Positions 8,551 to 16,603 of a stretch of DNA of 20,792 nt are shown in pieces. This DNA comes from RGIG9079 sp964567845 (GTDB lineage Bacteria > Bacteroidota > Bacteroidia > Bacteroidales > Marinifilaceae). The notes below the pieces were generated by a model that saw only the letters and a list, made by a program, of their open reading frames with translations, was not told the DNA's origin and made no database searches. Within the stretch, counting starts at the first letter, position 1; every line of letters begins with the position of its first letter. The position numbers were made by a program, and so were the translations under genes. The stretch covers positions 1-20,792 of the forward strand of contig CAZMOG010000031.1 of assembly GCA_964567845.1 (NCBI GenBank). Reading direction: 5' to 3'.

Positions 8551-9285
8551 TTGAAACATCTGTTTGTCATATTGCTTCTTCTTTGTTCATGCGTAACTCT
8601 ATTTGCGCAGGAGCGTGATACATTGCTAAAGGAGGCTCCTGTTGCAAGTTATGCAACTCCCGATAATATTGACGAATTATCGGTAGATGATGAGTTAAGC
8701 AGGAAGGAGAAACGTGAATTGAAGCGATCTTCAAGAGAGTACGGTGTTCACTCTCCGCATAAGGCAACAATTTATGCTTTAGTATGTCCCGGATTGGGTC
8801 AGATTTACAATAAGCAGTATTGGAAATTGCCAATTTTGTATGGTGGAGTGGCATTGGCAATCTATGGAGTTACATGGAATAATCAGGCATATACCAAGTA
8901 TAGAGATGCCTATTTTGATTTGTCAAACTATATAGATTCGCTCAATGTGAATCCAACATATCCATACCCGGATGATCCCGCATGGGAGAAGATTAAGATA
9001 GTTGGAACTGATTGGAAGACATTGTTTGAGCAACGTCCGTCAAGTATGACGCGTTATCAGTCAATCATGTATAACAAACGTCGTAGTTTTAAGCGTAATC
9101 GAGATTTGTGTTACTTGGCATTGGCGGGTGTATATTTGTTGAATGTAATTGATGCATGTGTCTCGGCGCACTTCTATGATTTTTCAATTAACGATGATTT
9201 AAGTCTGCATTGGCAGCCTGATGTTTCATTTAACCAGAAAACCGGAAAGGCGCGTTATGGCGCTTCGGTATCACTCAATTTTTAA
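8551..9285 (+). CDS. DUF5683-domain membrane protein with signal peptide
   Basis: 244 residues, starting at a TTG codon; no in-frame ATG precedes the signal peptide, and the TTG is 7 bases after the parB stop. The N-terminus is KHLFVILLLLCSCVTLFAQ, a signal peptide with probable cleavage around residues 19-20. The block HSPHKATIYALVCPGLGQIYN at 67-87 (PGLGQIYN core), followed by KQYWKLPILYGGVALAIYG, is the hallmark of DUF5683. A second hydrophobic segment (YLALAGVYLLNVIDACVSA) lies near residues 189-207. The function is unknown. Its fixed place between parB and mltD in Bacteroidota suggests a link between segregation and envelope growth, but this is inference from neighbours only. Confidence 0.85.
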   Translation: MKHLFVILLLLCSCVTLFAQERDTLLKEAPVASYATPDNIDELSVDDELSRKEKRELKRSSREYGVHSPHKATIYALVCPGLGQIYNKQYWKLPILYGGVALAIYGVTWNNQAYTKYRDAYFDLSNYIDSLNVNPTYPYPDDPAWEKIKIVGTDWKTLFEQRPSSMTRYQSIMYNKRRSFKRNRDLCYLALAGVYLLNVIDACVSAHFYDFSINDDLSLHWQPDVSFNQKTGKARYGASVSLNF

Positions 9286-9296
9286 CGGATAGAGAT

Positions 9297-10832
9297 ATGA
9301 ATAAATTTTTGTGCGCCATTTTTGTGGCGACTCTGTTTTGCGTAAATGTTGTTGCAGCCGAGAGGCTTGATTCCATTCCACCCGAGGAGGAGATTCCAAT
9401 CGAGTTTATGGCTCGTTTGGATTATCTATATGACAATTGGGTGAATGATATGGATATGAAACCCGATTTTGTTGATAGCAGTTACATTAAGAAAATCGAT
9501 CCGTCGCTTTTAAATATGAGTGATTCACTATACATTGAGCGTTTGGATGCGTTGCGTTCAGCTGTTCCATTATCTTTTAACGATATTGTGAAATCGCATA
9601 TAAATGTATATGTTGAGAAACGCAGATTGCAAGTTGCCAATATGTTAGGGTTGGCAGAGTATTATTTCCCAATGATCGAGGCAGAGTTAGAGGCACAGTG
9701 TATGCCTCATGAGTTGAAATATATGACGATCATTGAGAGTGCTTTGAATCCAAGAGCCTATTCAAGAGCCGGTGCATCCGGTTTGTGGCAGTTTATCTTT
9801 TCGACAGGAAAGATGTATAAATTGCAGATAGATTCATATATCGATGAGCGCAGGGATCCTGTGCAGGCGACAAAGGCGGCTGTTACATTTCTGAATGATT
9901 TGTATGCAATTTACGAGGATTGGATCCTTGTTATTGCAGCATATAACTGCGGCCCCGGTAATGTGAATAAGGCTATCAGACGTGCAGGAGGTGTGCGTGA
10001 CTACTGGGATATTTATTACTATTTACCACGTGAGACTCGTGGATATGTGCCTGCGTTTATTGCTGCCGCATATGTGTTTAATTACTATGAGGATTATGGA
10101 ATTAAGCCAATCGAGAGCAATATGCCCAGACTCTGCGATACAATCATGATTAATGATTTGTTGAGTTTAAAGCAGGTTGCTGCGAAGTTGGATATTTCGG
10201 AGGAGCAGCTGCGTGATTTGAATCCTCAGTATAAGGTTGATGTTATTCCTGCAGGTGCGGGTAAAAGTTACGCTTTGCGATTGCCATACTCGTTGGTTGG
10301 CGATTTTATTGAACAGCAGGATTCAATATTTGCATTTGAGCGTTCTAAATATTTTAACGATTCATACAAATCGGCAAACCCATATAGCAGAATCAAGGTT
10401 GCCGGAGGTCCGGGAAATACTGCCGGAAAGACAAAGCTTGTTTATACCGTTAAATCGGGCGATGTTCCGGGTGCTATTGCCCGTAAGTTTGGCGTGACAA
10501 CGGCCGATTTGAGATATTGGAACAATTTGAATAAGCGATTGACTATCAGAGTAGGTCAGAAGTTATCAATCTATGTGCCCTCGTCCAAAGCGGCCCAATA
10601 TTCGGGCAGTGCAAAGGTGACGGGAACTGTAAGCAATAATGTGGAGGCTCCGCAGGTGTCCGATGTGGATAGTGCGGGCTATGCAACATATACGGTGCGT
10701 CGCGGTGATAATTTGTGGGATATTGCACGCAAGTTCCCGGGGGTGACAGTATCGGATATTCAGAAGTGGAATGGATTAAAAAGTTCATCAAAATTAAGTA
10801 TTGGCCAGAAGTTGAAGATTAAAGTGAAGTAG
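9297..10832 (+). CDS. mltD: Membrane-bound lytic murein transglycosylase D (SLT + LysM domains)
   Basis: 511 residues with a signal peptide (cleavage near residue 21, VVAA|E). No lipobox is seen, so it is probably exported by signal peptidase I rather than being a lipoprotein like the E. coli enzyme. The SLT domain spans ~120-265: catalytic Glu is E147 in IIESALNP, then SRAGASGLWQFI (156-167) and AAYNCGPGNVNKAI (214-227). A degenerate LysM-like stretch at ~285-330 is followed by two clear LysM modules at ~381-427 and ~464-510 that bind peptidoglycan. It cleaves the MurNAc-GlcNAc bond to 1,6-anhydro products. It lies 11 bases after the DUF5683 gene and 2 bases before the transporter gene, so it is cotranscribed with parAB. 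Confidence 0.94.
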   Translation: MNKFLCAIFVATLFCVNVVAAERLDSIPPEEEIPIEFMARLDYLYDNWVNDMDMKPDFVDSSYIKKIDPSLLNMSDSLYIERLDALRSAVPLSFNDIVKSHINVYVEKRRLQVANMLGLAEYYFPMIEAELEAQCMPHELKYMTIIESALNPRAYSRAGASGLWQFIFSTGKMYKLQIDSYIDERRDPVQATKAAVTFLNDLYAIYEDWILVIAAYNCGPGNVNKAIRRAGGVRDYWDIYYYLPRETRGYVPAFIAAAYVFNYYEDYGIKPIESNMPRLCDTIMINDLLSLKQVAAKLDISEEQLRDLNPQYKVDVIPAGAGKSYALRLPYSLVGDFIEQQDSIFAFERSKYFNDSYKSANPYSRIKVAGGPGNTAGKTKLVYTVKSGDVPGAIARKFGVTTADLRYWNNLNKRLTIRVGQKLSIYVPSSKAAQYSGSAKVTGTVSNNVEAPQVSDVDSAGYATYTVRRGDNLWDIARKFPGVTVSDIQKWNGLKSSSKLSIGQKLKIKVK

Positions 10833-10834
10833 AG

Positions 10835-12499
10835 ATGGAGTGGTTTTATGATTTACTTTTCAAGGATGGTGTAGCACATGCAATTGCAATTTTGGGATTG
10901 ACAATTGCTGTAGGTAAGTTGTTGGGAAGAGTAAAGATTGCAGGAATCTCTTTTGGTGTTACATGGATTCTTTTTGTTGGCTTGTTACTAAGCCATTGGG
11001 GATTGCGTATCGATGCAACAACTTTGAAGTTTATGCAGGAGTTCGGATTGATACTCTTTATCTTTTCGATAGGATTGCAGGTAGGTCCCGGATTCTTCTC
11101 GTCGTTCAAGAGCGGAGGAGTTACGTTGAATATGCTTGCCTCGCTTGTTGTGTTATTAGGTGTTGGAATTACAATTGCCTTGTATTTTACAACAGGATTG
11201 CCAATTACCACAATGGTGGGAATCTTGTCGGGAGCGGTGACAAATACCCCGGGAATGGGTGCTGCCCAACAGGCATATTCAGAGATGACAGGCTCTTCGG
11301 CTCCCGATATTGCAATGGGTTATGCAGTGGCATATCCGTTGGGAGTTGTGGGTATTATATTGTCGATAATTCTGGTTCGTGGTATATTCAGAATTTCCTT
11401 GAGTGCCGAGCGTGAGGATCAGCGTAGTAAGAACCGAGATAAGGAGAACGAGGCTGTTTCTGTTTCGCTGGTGGTTAAGAATCCCGGAGTTTTTGGTAAG
11501 GATATTCGTAGCGTTGAGGGTTATGTAGGCAAAAACTTTGTTGTTTCGAGAGTTTTTCACGACGACCACGTTACAATGGCCAACTCAAAGACTGTGCTGG
11601 AAGAGGGCGATAGGTTGTTGGTTGTGGCCTCGCCTAAAGATATTGAGGCAATTAAGGCCTTTATTGGAAACGAGGTACCGATGGAGCGTTCTGCATGGAA
11701 CGATGATGATGTGAAATTGGTATCGAAGAAGATTATTGTGACTAAGTCTTCGTTGAATGGTAAGACGTTGGCTCATTTGAATTTGCGTGCAAGTTGCGGT
11801 GTGACTGTTACACGAGTTGAGCGTGCAGGATTGGAACTTGTGGCTCACCCGAGTTTGGCGCTTCAAGTAGGTGACCGAGTGATGGTTGTTGGAACTTTGA
11901 CCAGTGTTCAGAATGCCACAAAATTGATTGGAAACTCAATGACAAAACTTCGCGAACCCCATTTGAGCCCTATCTTCTTTGGAATATTCTTAGGAATAGT
12001 GTTGGGTTCCATTCCGTTCCATTTCCCGGGAATTCCGCAGCCTGTGAAGCTGGGTTTGGCTGGAGGTCCGTTGATTATATCAATTTTGATTGGTCGTTTC
12101 GGACACCATTTAAAGATGGTTACCTATACCACTATCAGTGCCAACCTGATGTTGCGCGAGGTGGGAATATCTCTCTTCCTTGCATGTGTCGGAATTGGTG
12201 CGGGCGAGGGCTTTATTGAGACAATAGCCGATGGTGGTTATGTGTGGATCGGATACGGAGCTCTTATTACAGTGTTGCCACTTTTGATTGTCGGTGTAAT
12301 TGGAAGGGTGTTCTGTAAGATAAACTACTTTACCCTTATGGGATTGATGTCGGGAAGTATGACCGATCCCCCTGCATTGGCCTATTCAAACTCGATTGCA
12401 GGTAATGATTTGCCGGCAGTAAGCTATGCAACTGTCTATCCGTTGACAATGTTTTTGAGAGTTGTATCGGCCCAATTGTTGGTTCTGTTCCTGCTTTAA
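10835..12499 (+). CDS. AspT/YidE-type putative transporter with two RCK_C domains
   Basis: 554 residues of an inner-membrane protein. The N-terminal half (to ~185) and C-terminal half (from ~378) are strongly hydrophobic repeats. The first carries GAVTNTPGMGAAQQA (133-147), and the second the related GSMTDPPALAYSN. Between them lie two RCK_C/TrkA_C-like domains at ~210-278 (EGDRLLVVA) and ~296-366 (VGDRVMVVG). This is the layout of aspartate-alanine exchangers (AspT) and of E. coli YidE; the substrate cannot be told from the sequence. No aspartate decarboxylase is adjacent, so an Asp/Ala antiport role is not supported by context. The start is 2 bases after the mltD stop. In Bacteroidota operons I recall, relA/spoT often follows mltD, so this neighbour is worth comparing. 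Confidence 0.85.
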   Translation: MEWFYDLLFKDGVAHAIAILGLTIAVGKLLGRVKIAGISFGVTWILFVGLLLSHWGLRIDATTLKFMQEFGLILFIFSIGLQVGPGFFSSFKSGGVTLNMLASLVVLLGVGITIALYFTTGLPITTMVGILSGAVTNTPGMGAAQQAYSEMTGSSAPDIAMGYAVAYPLGVVGIILSIILVRGIFRISLSAEREDQRSKNRDKENEAVSVSLVVKNPGVFGKDIRSVEGYVGKNFVVSRVFHDDHVTMANSKTVLEEGDRLLVVASPKDIEAIKAFIGNEVPMERSAWNDDDVKLVSKKIIVTKSSLNGKTLAHLNLRASCGVTVTRVERAGLELVAHPSLALQVGDRVMVVGTLTSVQNATKLIGNSMTKLREPHLSPIFFGIFLGIVLGSIPFHFPGIPQPVKLGLAGGPLIISILIGRFGHHLKMVTYTTISANLMLREVGISLFLACVGIGAGEGFIETIADGGYVWIGYGALITVLPLLIVGVIGRVFCKINYFTLMGLMSGSMTDPPALAYSNSIAGNDLPAVSYATVYPLTMFLRVVSAQLLVLFLL

Positions 12500-12510
12500 T
12501 ATAACACAAC

Positions 12511-13299
12511 ATGGCACACTACATTGTTACTACCGATTCTGCACCGATAAGACGTGCGCCCCAAACAAAATCCGAGCGTTTGTATGAGTTTTTGTTTGGC
12601 GAGGTTTTACTTTCCGATGAGGAGAATGGAAAGTGGCTTAAGGTTTCTGTTCCCGGTAGCGACGAAGAGGGGTGGCTGTTGAGTGACTCGGTGGCTGAGT
12701 TGAGTGAGAAGCAATTTGCCGAATATAGCAGTATGGTACATATGAAGGTGGAGTGTAACGGTCTGTTTGTTAGAAAGGTGGATAGTTATACAACCCTTTT
12801 GTTACCTGCGTGTGCAGTGTTGCCATTCTATAACTTTATGACAGGAACCTTTAAGGTGGCCGATTCCGAGTACGAGGTTTTATCGCCAATGTACTGGAAT
12901 GCTAATTTGACGGGGCGTAGGGAGCGAGTTTTTCGTGCTGCAATGTGCTATTTGAATGCTCCCTTCCTGTATCGTGGAAGAACCAATGGCGGTATTGATG
13001 ATTTATGGCTTGTGAGTAACGCTCTTAGCGTTGTTTTTGATAATGTGCCTAGAACTCTTTCAGAGCTGGCTAAGTTCGGTTTCCCACTATCGTTTATCGA
13101 GGAGGCTCAACTTGGCGATATTCTTCTTTTCTCGGATTCCAGTGGTCAGTTGTCGCATTGCGGAATGTATGTAGGCAATGGTTGTGTGTTGCATGCTGCA
13201 GGGCGCGTTCGCGTTGATAAGGTTGACCATCAGGGAGTGTATAATTCTACCTTAAAGCGTTACTCTTTCCAACTTGCCGGCATTATTGCGGTGGAGTAG
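12511..13299 (+). CDS. SH3-NlpC/P60-fold protein lacking the catalytic cysteine
   Basis: 262 residues without a signal peptide. Residues ~5-60 and ~75-128 are two SH3b-like modules (APIRRAPQTKSERLYEFLFGE, then GLFVRK). Residues ~140-245 match the NlpC/P60 (C40) domain: FLYRGRTNGGID, GDILLF at 202-207, SHCGMYVG with H216, and LHAAGRVRVDKVDH with H228. In family members the Cys nucleophile lies in a DCSG motif. Here the aligned residues 163-166 read DDLW, so the nucleophile Cys is Asp. The fold otherwise continues without a frameshift, which points to a pseudoenzyme or a binding protein rather than a broken gene. Active relatives cut gamma-D-Glu-diaminopimelate bonds in murein. It is last in the parA operon, 11 bases after the transporter gene. 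Confidence 0.85.
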   Translation: MAHYIVTTDSAPIRRAPQTKSERLYEFLFGEVLLSDEENGKWLKVSVPGSDEEGWLLSDSVAELSEKQFAEYSSMVHMKVECNGLFVRKVDSYTTLLLPACAVLPFYNFMTGTFKVADSEYEVLSPMYWNANLTGRRERVFRAAMCYLNAPFLYRGRTNGGIDDLWLVSNALSVVFDNVPRTLSELAKFGFPLSFIEEAQLGDILLFSDSSGQLSHCGMYVGNGCVLHAAGRVRVDKVDHQGVYNSTLKRYSFQLAGIIAVE

Positions 13300-13303
13300 A
13301 GTT

Positions 13304-13323
13304 AGTTAGGAGTTAGGAGTTAG
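13304..13323 (+). repeat. Heptamer tandem repeat AGTTAGG after the NlpC/P60 gene
   Basis: Nearly three copies of AGTTAGG begin 4 bases after the stop codon of the preceding gene. Each unit contains TAG, and because the period is 7 the stops fall in all three plus-strand frames. Confidence 0.8.
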
Positions 13324-13409
13324 TTTATTAGCGAAAACGGTAGTTGAGCGAAGGGGGGGAGACAACAAGTGTCCCGAGTGAAGCGAGTATTTTAGGTGAT
13401 AGGGTAGTT

Positions 13410-13766
13410 ATGGATATTGAGAGTGTCAGGGAGTTTTGTTTAAGTTTGAAGGGGGCAGAGGAGTGTTTGCCCTTCGATGACACTACGCTTGTCTATAAAG
13501 TAATGGGTAAGATGTTTGCCGTTCTCTCCCTTGAGCGTCCTGACTGGTTGGTTTTAAAGTGCGATCCTGAATATGCCATTGAACTTAGAGACAATTATAT
13601 TGGCGTGATTGAACCGGCTTGGCATTTTAATAAAAAGTATTGGAATCAACACCTTATTTCCAAAACACCCGAAGCTCTTTTAAAATCCCTTATTCAGCAT
13701 TCTTTGTCTGAGGTTGTCAAAAAACTCCCCAAATACCGTAAGTCCGAATATTGGGGAGTATCTTAA
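13410..13766 (+). CDS. MmcQ/YjbR family (DUF419) protein
   Basis: 118 residues from ATG 13410: MDIESVREFCLSLKG at the N-terminus, then ECLPFDDTTLVYKVMGKMFA, LKCDPEYAIELRD, EPAWHFNKKYWN and a C-terminal KLPKYRKSEY. These are the standard blocks of the MmcQ/YjbR superfamily, a CyaY-like fold with suspected DNA-binding ability and no firmly known role. The frame is open further back to a TTG at 13344, but the extra 22 residues come from repeat-like non-coding sequence and fall before the family's usual N-terminus, so I reject them. No clear promoter is seen upstream. It converges on the GH43 gene with only 2 bases between the two stop codons, and its 3' end carries the terminator for that gene. 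Confidence 0.85.
   Translation: MDIESVREFCLSLKGAEECLPFDDTTLVYKVMGKMFAVLSLERPDWLVLKCDPEYAIELRDNYIGVIEPAWHFNKKYWNQHLISKTPEALLKSLIQHSLSEVVKKLPKYRKSEYWGVS
13719..13759 (-). terminator. Terminator of the GH29-GH43 operon, inside the mmcQ-like coding sequence
   Basis: ACTCCCCAA (13724-13732) pairs perfectly with TTGGGGAGT (13751-13759), with an 18-base loop. Read on the minus strand, the stem is followed by six T (13724-13719). The plus-strand side has no T-run, so it serves the minus-strand operon. It starts 9 bases past the GH43 stop. Confidence 0.75.
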
Positions 13767-13768
13767 TA

Positions 13769-14764
13769 TTATTTACCGTTTGTGGGTATTACTGGCTTGA
13801 TGGTTCCGTCGGGGTTAAAGTAGAGGCGGTCAATGCAAACCTCGCGGTGAGTGCCGGGACTCTTTTCACGTTCAATGTAATTTTTGTTTATGCGATGGTA
13901 AATGATATACCACTCGTCGGTACCGGGTTTCTGCAATATTGAGTTGTGTGCAGGACCGTATATCTCCAACTCCGGGTTTTGAATCAGTACGATTGGCTCT
14001 TCGGCAACCTTGATTGGTCCGAGAGGCGACTCCGATGTTCCATAGGCAACGTGATAGTTGGGTGAGCCTGTGTCATCGACCGACCATAGGAAGTAGTACA
14101 GACCGTTGCGGTAGAAGATATAGGGAGCCTCGCGGTAGGCGTAGGTTTCAAGGGTTCCGCCACGTGGAGTGAGTACTGTTATTGTGGTGGTGTCGATCGA
14201 TACCATGTCCGGGTTCAACTCTGCTCCTGCCATGTAGCCGTTTCCCCAATAGATATAGGCCTTGCCCGAAACAGGATCGGTAAATACGTCAACATCGATC
14301 TGTTGTCCGTATCGTACAGGCGATTTTGTGATTATGGGGTGGCCCAGGTCTGTAAATGGACCGGTGGGCGAGGTTGCAGTTGCAACTCCAATCTGTTTGC
14401 CGCCTCCTGCTACAGGATTTCCGCTGTAATAGAAGAAGTAGCGATATTCGCCATCAATGAGTTTTTCTTCAATACATGGAGCCCATGCGTTGCCGTTTGC
14501 CCAGGGAACCTGTTCCGATTTCAGGTCAAGCATTGTGCCACAGTCCACCCATTTTTTCAGGTTTTTAGAGCTGAAGACTGTGAAATACCAACCACCCCAG
14601 CCGGGTTGACCGTCGGTGGTTGAGTATATGTAATAACGTTTGGTTTTATGTGAGTACAGAATTTCCGGATCGGCATGGAATCCGGGGAGTATTGGGTTGT
14701 TACTCTTCTGTGCGAAGGTTGTTCCGCACATCAACATTGCCATTATCATTACCAACTTACGCAT
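13769..14764 (-). CDS. Glycoside hydrolase family 43 enzyme, secreted
   Basis: 331 residues with signal peptide MRKLVMIMAMLMCGTTFAQ, cleavage likely near residues 18-19. It has the five-bladed propeller signature of GH43: base D32 in GFHADPEILY, a central Asp in QQIDVDVFTDP (D157 or D159), and the general acid E212 in REAPYIFYRNGLYYF. H273 in YGPAHNSI is the usual blade-5 histidine. GH43 members are mostly arabinanases, arabinofuranosidases or xylosidases; the subfamily and linkage cannot be fixed here. It starts 25 bases after the fucosidase gene on the same strand, so they form an operon, and both proteins are exported. This suggests joint attack on a plant or host glycan containing fucose and a pentose, as inference. 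Confidence 0.88.
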   Translation of the reverse strand: MRKLVMIMAMLMCGTTFAQKSNNPILPGFHADPEILYSHKTKRYYIYSTTDGQPGWGGWYFTVFSSKNLKKWVDCGTMLDLKSEQVPWANGNAWAPCIEEKLIDGEYRYFFYYSGNPVAGGGKQIGVATATSPTGPFTDLGHPIITKSPVRYGQQIDVDVFTDPVSGKAYIYWGNGYMAGAELNPDMVSIDTTTITVLTPRGGTLETYAYREAPYIFYRNGLYYFLWSVDDTGSPNYHVAYGTSESPLGPIKVAEEPIVLIQNPELEIYGPAHNSILQKPGTDEWYIIYHRINKNYIEREKSPGTHREVCIDRLYFNPDGTIKPVIPTNGK

Positions 14765-14789
14765 AATCTTTTGACCTGATACCTAACTA

Positions 14790-16400
14790 TTATTTATTAA
14801 ATGTTACCGCAAGCACCGGAGCTATTTCGTTTGTCGGCTCGCTTGGCAGAGTGACAGTCAAGCCTTTTTTGCCGTTTTTGAAAGGAATAGCACCGTGGCC
14901 CAGTAGGCTGACACTCTGAACTTCACCATTGAAATGCTCTGAGTCGGAGCCAAAGGCTTTAATCATAACCTGTTGCTCTGTCGGCCAACGCATGATTGTG
15001 GTGAAGATGGTGTCGTTTTTCTGCACAAAGCGTATGTCCTGAGCAGTGTAGTTGTTGTTCTCGTTGAAGCCCTGAGCGCTTAATGGATTTGCGGCATCGG
15101 CCATTGGGCCCTCGCCAAAAATCTTCCATGGACGAGTTCCATAGATCGATTTGCCGTTTATATCCATCCACTCTTTTATATCTTGCAGAATGGCAATCTC
15201 TTTGTCGTCGATCGAGCCATCGCCACGGATGGGCACGCTTAGAAGCAGATTACCGTTTTTACTTACAATATCGACAAGCATTGCGATTACCTGTTTAGCG
15301 CTCTTGTACCAACCGTTTCGGTAGGTGCTTTCACTGTAGTGCCAGCTTCCAAGGCAGGTGCAGGTTTGCCAGTAGTGCTCCTGGATATTATCGGGGATAC
15401 CTCGCTCAACATCCCACATCATCAACTCTTTATGCTGAGGCTCAAGAATTTTACCCATGGCAACCACGTTTTGCTGGCCATTGTTGCTGTTGGCGCTTCT
15501 GTTGTAGTAGTGGGCAAGGATTCTCATTCCAACCGAGTCGTCGCAACCATAGAATGGAAGTACTGTGTCGTCGAAGTAAAGAATGTCGGGCGAATATGCG
15601 TTAATGCATTGAAGTACACGGTTCTGGAATTTTATTTTGAATTGCTCATCGGGGATTGATGCGCCATTTTGCCAACCCCATTGTGAGTGTACTGCCCATA
15701 CATCTTTGTAATTTTTGTTCGGTTCATGGTTTTGCGCATAAAGTTCTTGTGGATCATAGCCCTCCCACCAGGTTCCTTTGCCGTCGGCTTTGGTAAGCTT
15801 ACCATCGTAGTCCTGCGCCTTTTCCAGCCAACTCCAGGTGTGGCTTCCGTGCATGCTGATTCCCAGTGGCAGGCCATATTTCTCACATGCAGCACTCCAC
15901 TCGGCAATAATGTCGCGTTTGGGGCCTATGTTCACGCTGTTCCACTCCTGATACGGACTGTCCCATAGGTCAAAATTATCGTGGTGTTGACCAAGTGTAA
16001 AGAAGTATTTTGCGCCTACGCTTTTGTATAGTTTTACCAATGAGTCCGGTTGCCACTTTTCAGCTTTCCAATCGCGGCACAACTCCTTTAAACCGTACTC
16101 CGAGGGGTTGCCGAAAGTTTTAACATGGTATTGGTGCTGTCCTTCATTTTCGTAGTACATGTGGCGTGCATACCAATCTCCGGCCATTGCCTGACACTGA
16201 GGTCCCCAATGGGCCCATATTCCGAATTTTGCATCCTTGAACCACTCGGGGCACTCCCACTGTTTCAAACTCTCCCAATCGGCTTTGAATGCTCCTGTTT
16301 CAACAGGTATATCTTTGGGGGTTGAGCAGCCTGTTATAGCTACTGCTGCAATCCCAATTAATCCCTTTGCTATGGCATAATAATTCTTAAATCTTTTCAT
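14790..16400 (-). CDS. Alpha-L-fucosidase, GH29, predicted lipoprotein
   Basis: 536 residues from ATG at 16400. A lipoprotein signal peptide ends in AITGC with lipidated Cys at 25, followed by STPKD. GH29 features: KFGIWAHWGPQ (58-68), VGAKYFFTLGQHHDNFDLWDS (core 128-148), YGLPLGISMH, and the nucleophile Asp D277 in DILYFDD. It should release terminal L-fucose with retention of configuration, in the periplasm or at the outer membrane. The frame stays open 43 codons upstream, but those residues precede the signal peptide and cross the promoter at 16425-16432, so the later ATG is the start. It is the first gene of the operon with GH43. No SusC/SusD pair or sugar regulator is in view. Confidence 0.93.
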   Translation of the reverse strand: MKRFKNYYAIAKGLIGIAAVAITGCSTPKDIPVETGAFKADWESLKQWECPEWFKDAKFGIWAHWGPQCQAMAGDWYARHMYYENEGQHQYHVKTFGNPSEYGLKELCRDWKAEKWQPDSLVKLYKSVGAKYFFTLGQHHDNFDLWDSPYQEWNSVNIGPKRDIIAEWSAACEKYGLPLGISMHGSHTWSWLEKAQDYDGKLTKADGKGTWWEGYDPQELYAQNHEPNKNYKDVWAVHSQWGWQNGASIPDEQFKIKFQNRVLQCINAYSPDILYFDDTVLPFYGCDDSVGMRILAHYYNRSANSNNGQQNVVAMGKILEPQHKELMMWDVERGIPDNIQEHYWQTCTCLGSWHYSESTYRNGWYKSAKQVIAMLVDIVSKNGNLLLSVPIRGDGSIDDKEIAILQDIKEWMDINGKSIYGTRPWKIFGEGPMADAANPLSAQGFNENNNYTAQDIRFVQKNDTIFTTIMRWPTEQQVMIKAFGSDSEHFNGEVQSVSLLGHGAIPFKNGKKGLTVTLPSEPTNEIAPVLAVTFNK

Positions 16401-16424
16401 TATTGATTTGTTTTGTTGTATAGG

Positions 16425-16432
16425 CAAAGATA
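16425..16432 (-). promoter_or_regulatory. -7 element for the GH29-GH43 operon
   Basis: TATCTTTG on the minus strand matches TAnnTTTG exactly and lies 24 bases before the fucosidase ATG. No TTG is found about 20 bases further upstream, so an activator may be needed. The 16401-16603 gap holds this and the mnmE promoter and no gene. Confidence 0.65.
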
Positions 16433-16580
16433 GCTTTTTTACTGCACTCTTGTGTAATGTTTGTGAATTTCTATACAAATATTCAAATAGGAGTGTAATT
16501 TGTAGTAGTTCTGTGGACTTTTCGGCCAATTATTTTTCAGAAAGGAGCATATTTCTTATGGAAATTAACATTCTACTTTA

Positions 16581-16588
16581 TAATTTTG
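16581..16588 (+). promoter_or_regulatory. -7 element for mnmE
   Basis: TAATTTTG matches TAnnTTTG exactly, 15 bases before the ATG at 16604, which predicts a leader of roughly 10 bases. The in-frame TTG at 16586 is the end of this element and so cannot be the start codon. Confidence 0.65.
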
Positions 16589-16603
16589 CAGTACAATGTT
16601 AAA

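Noticed and set aside
12511..13299. NlpC/P60 gene as a frameshifted pseudogene
   Set aside because: The reading frame is uninterrupted and family motifs on both sides of the DDLW segment remain in one frame, so loss of Cys is a substitution.
16401..16529. Longer GH29 reading frame with 43 extra N-terminal residues
   Set aside because: It would place a lipoprotein signal peptide in the middle of the protein and crosses the -7 element at 16425-16432.
16586..16603. TTG start for mnmE six residues upstream
   Set aside because: This TTG is the last three bases of the TAATTTTG promoter element.
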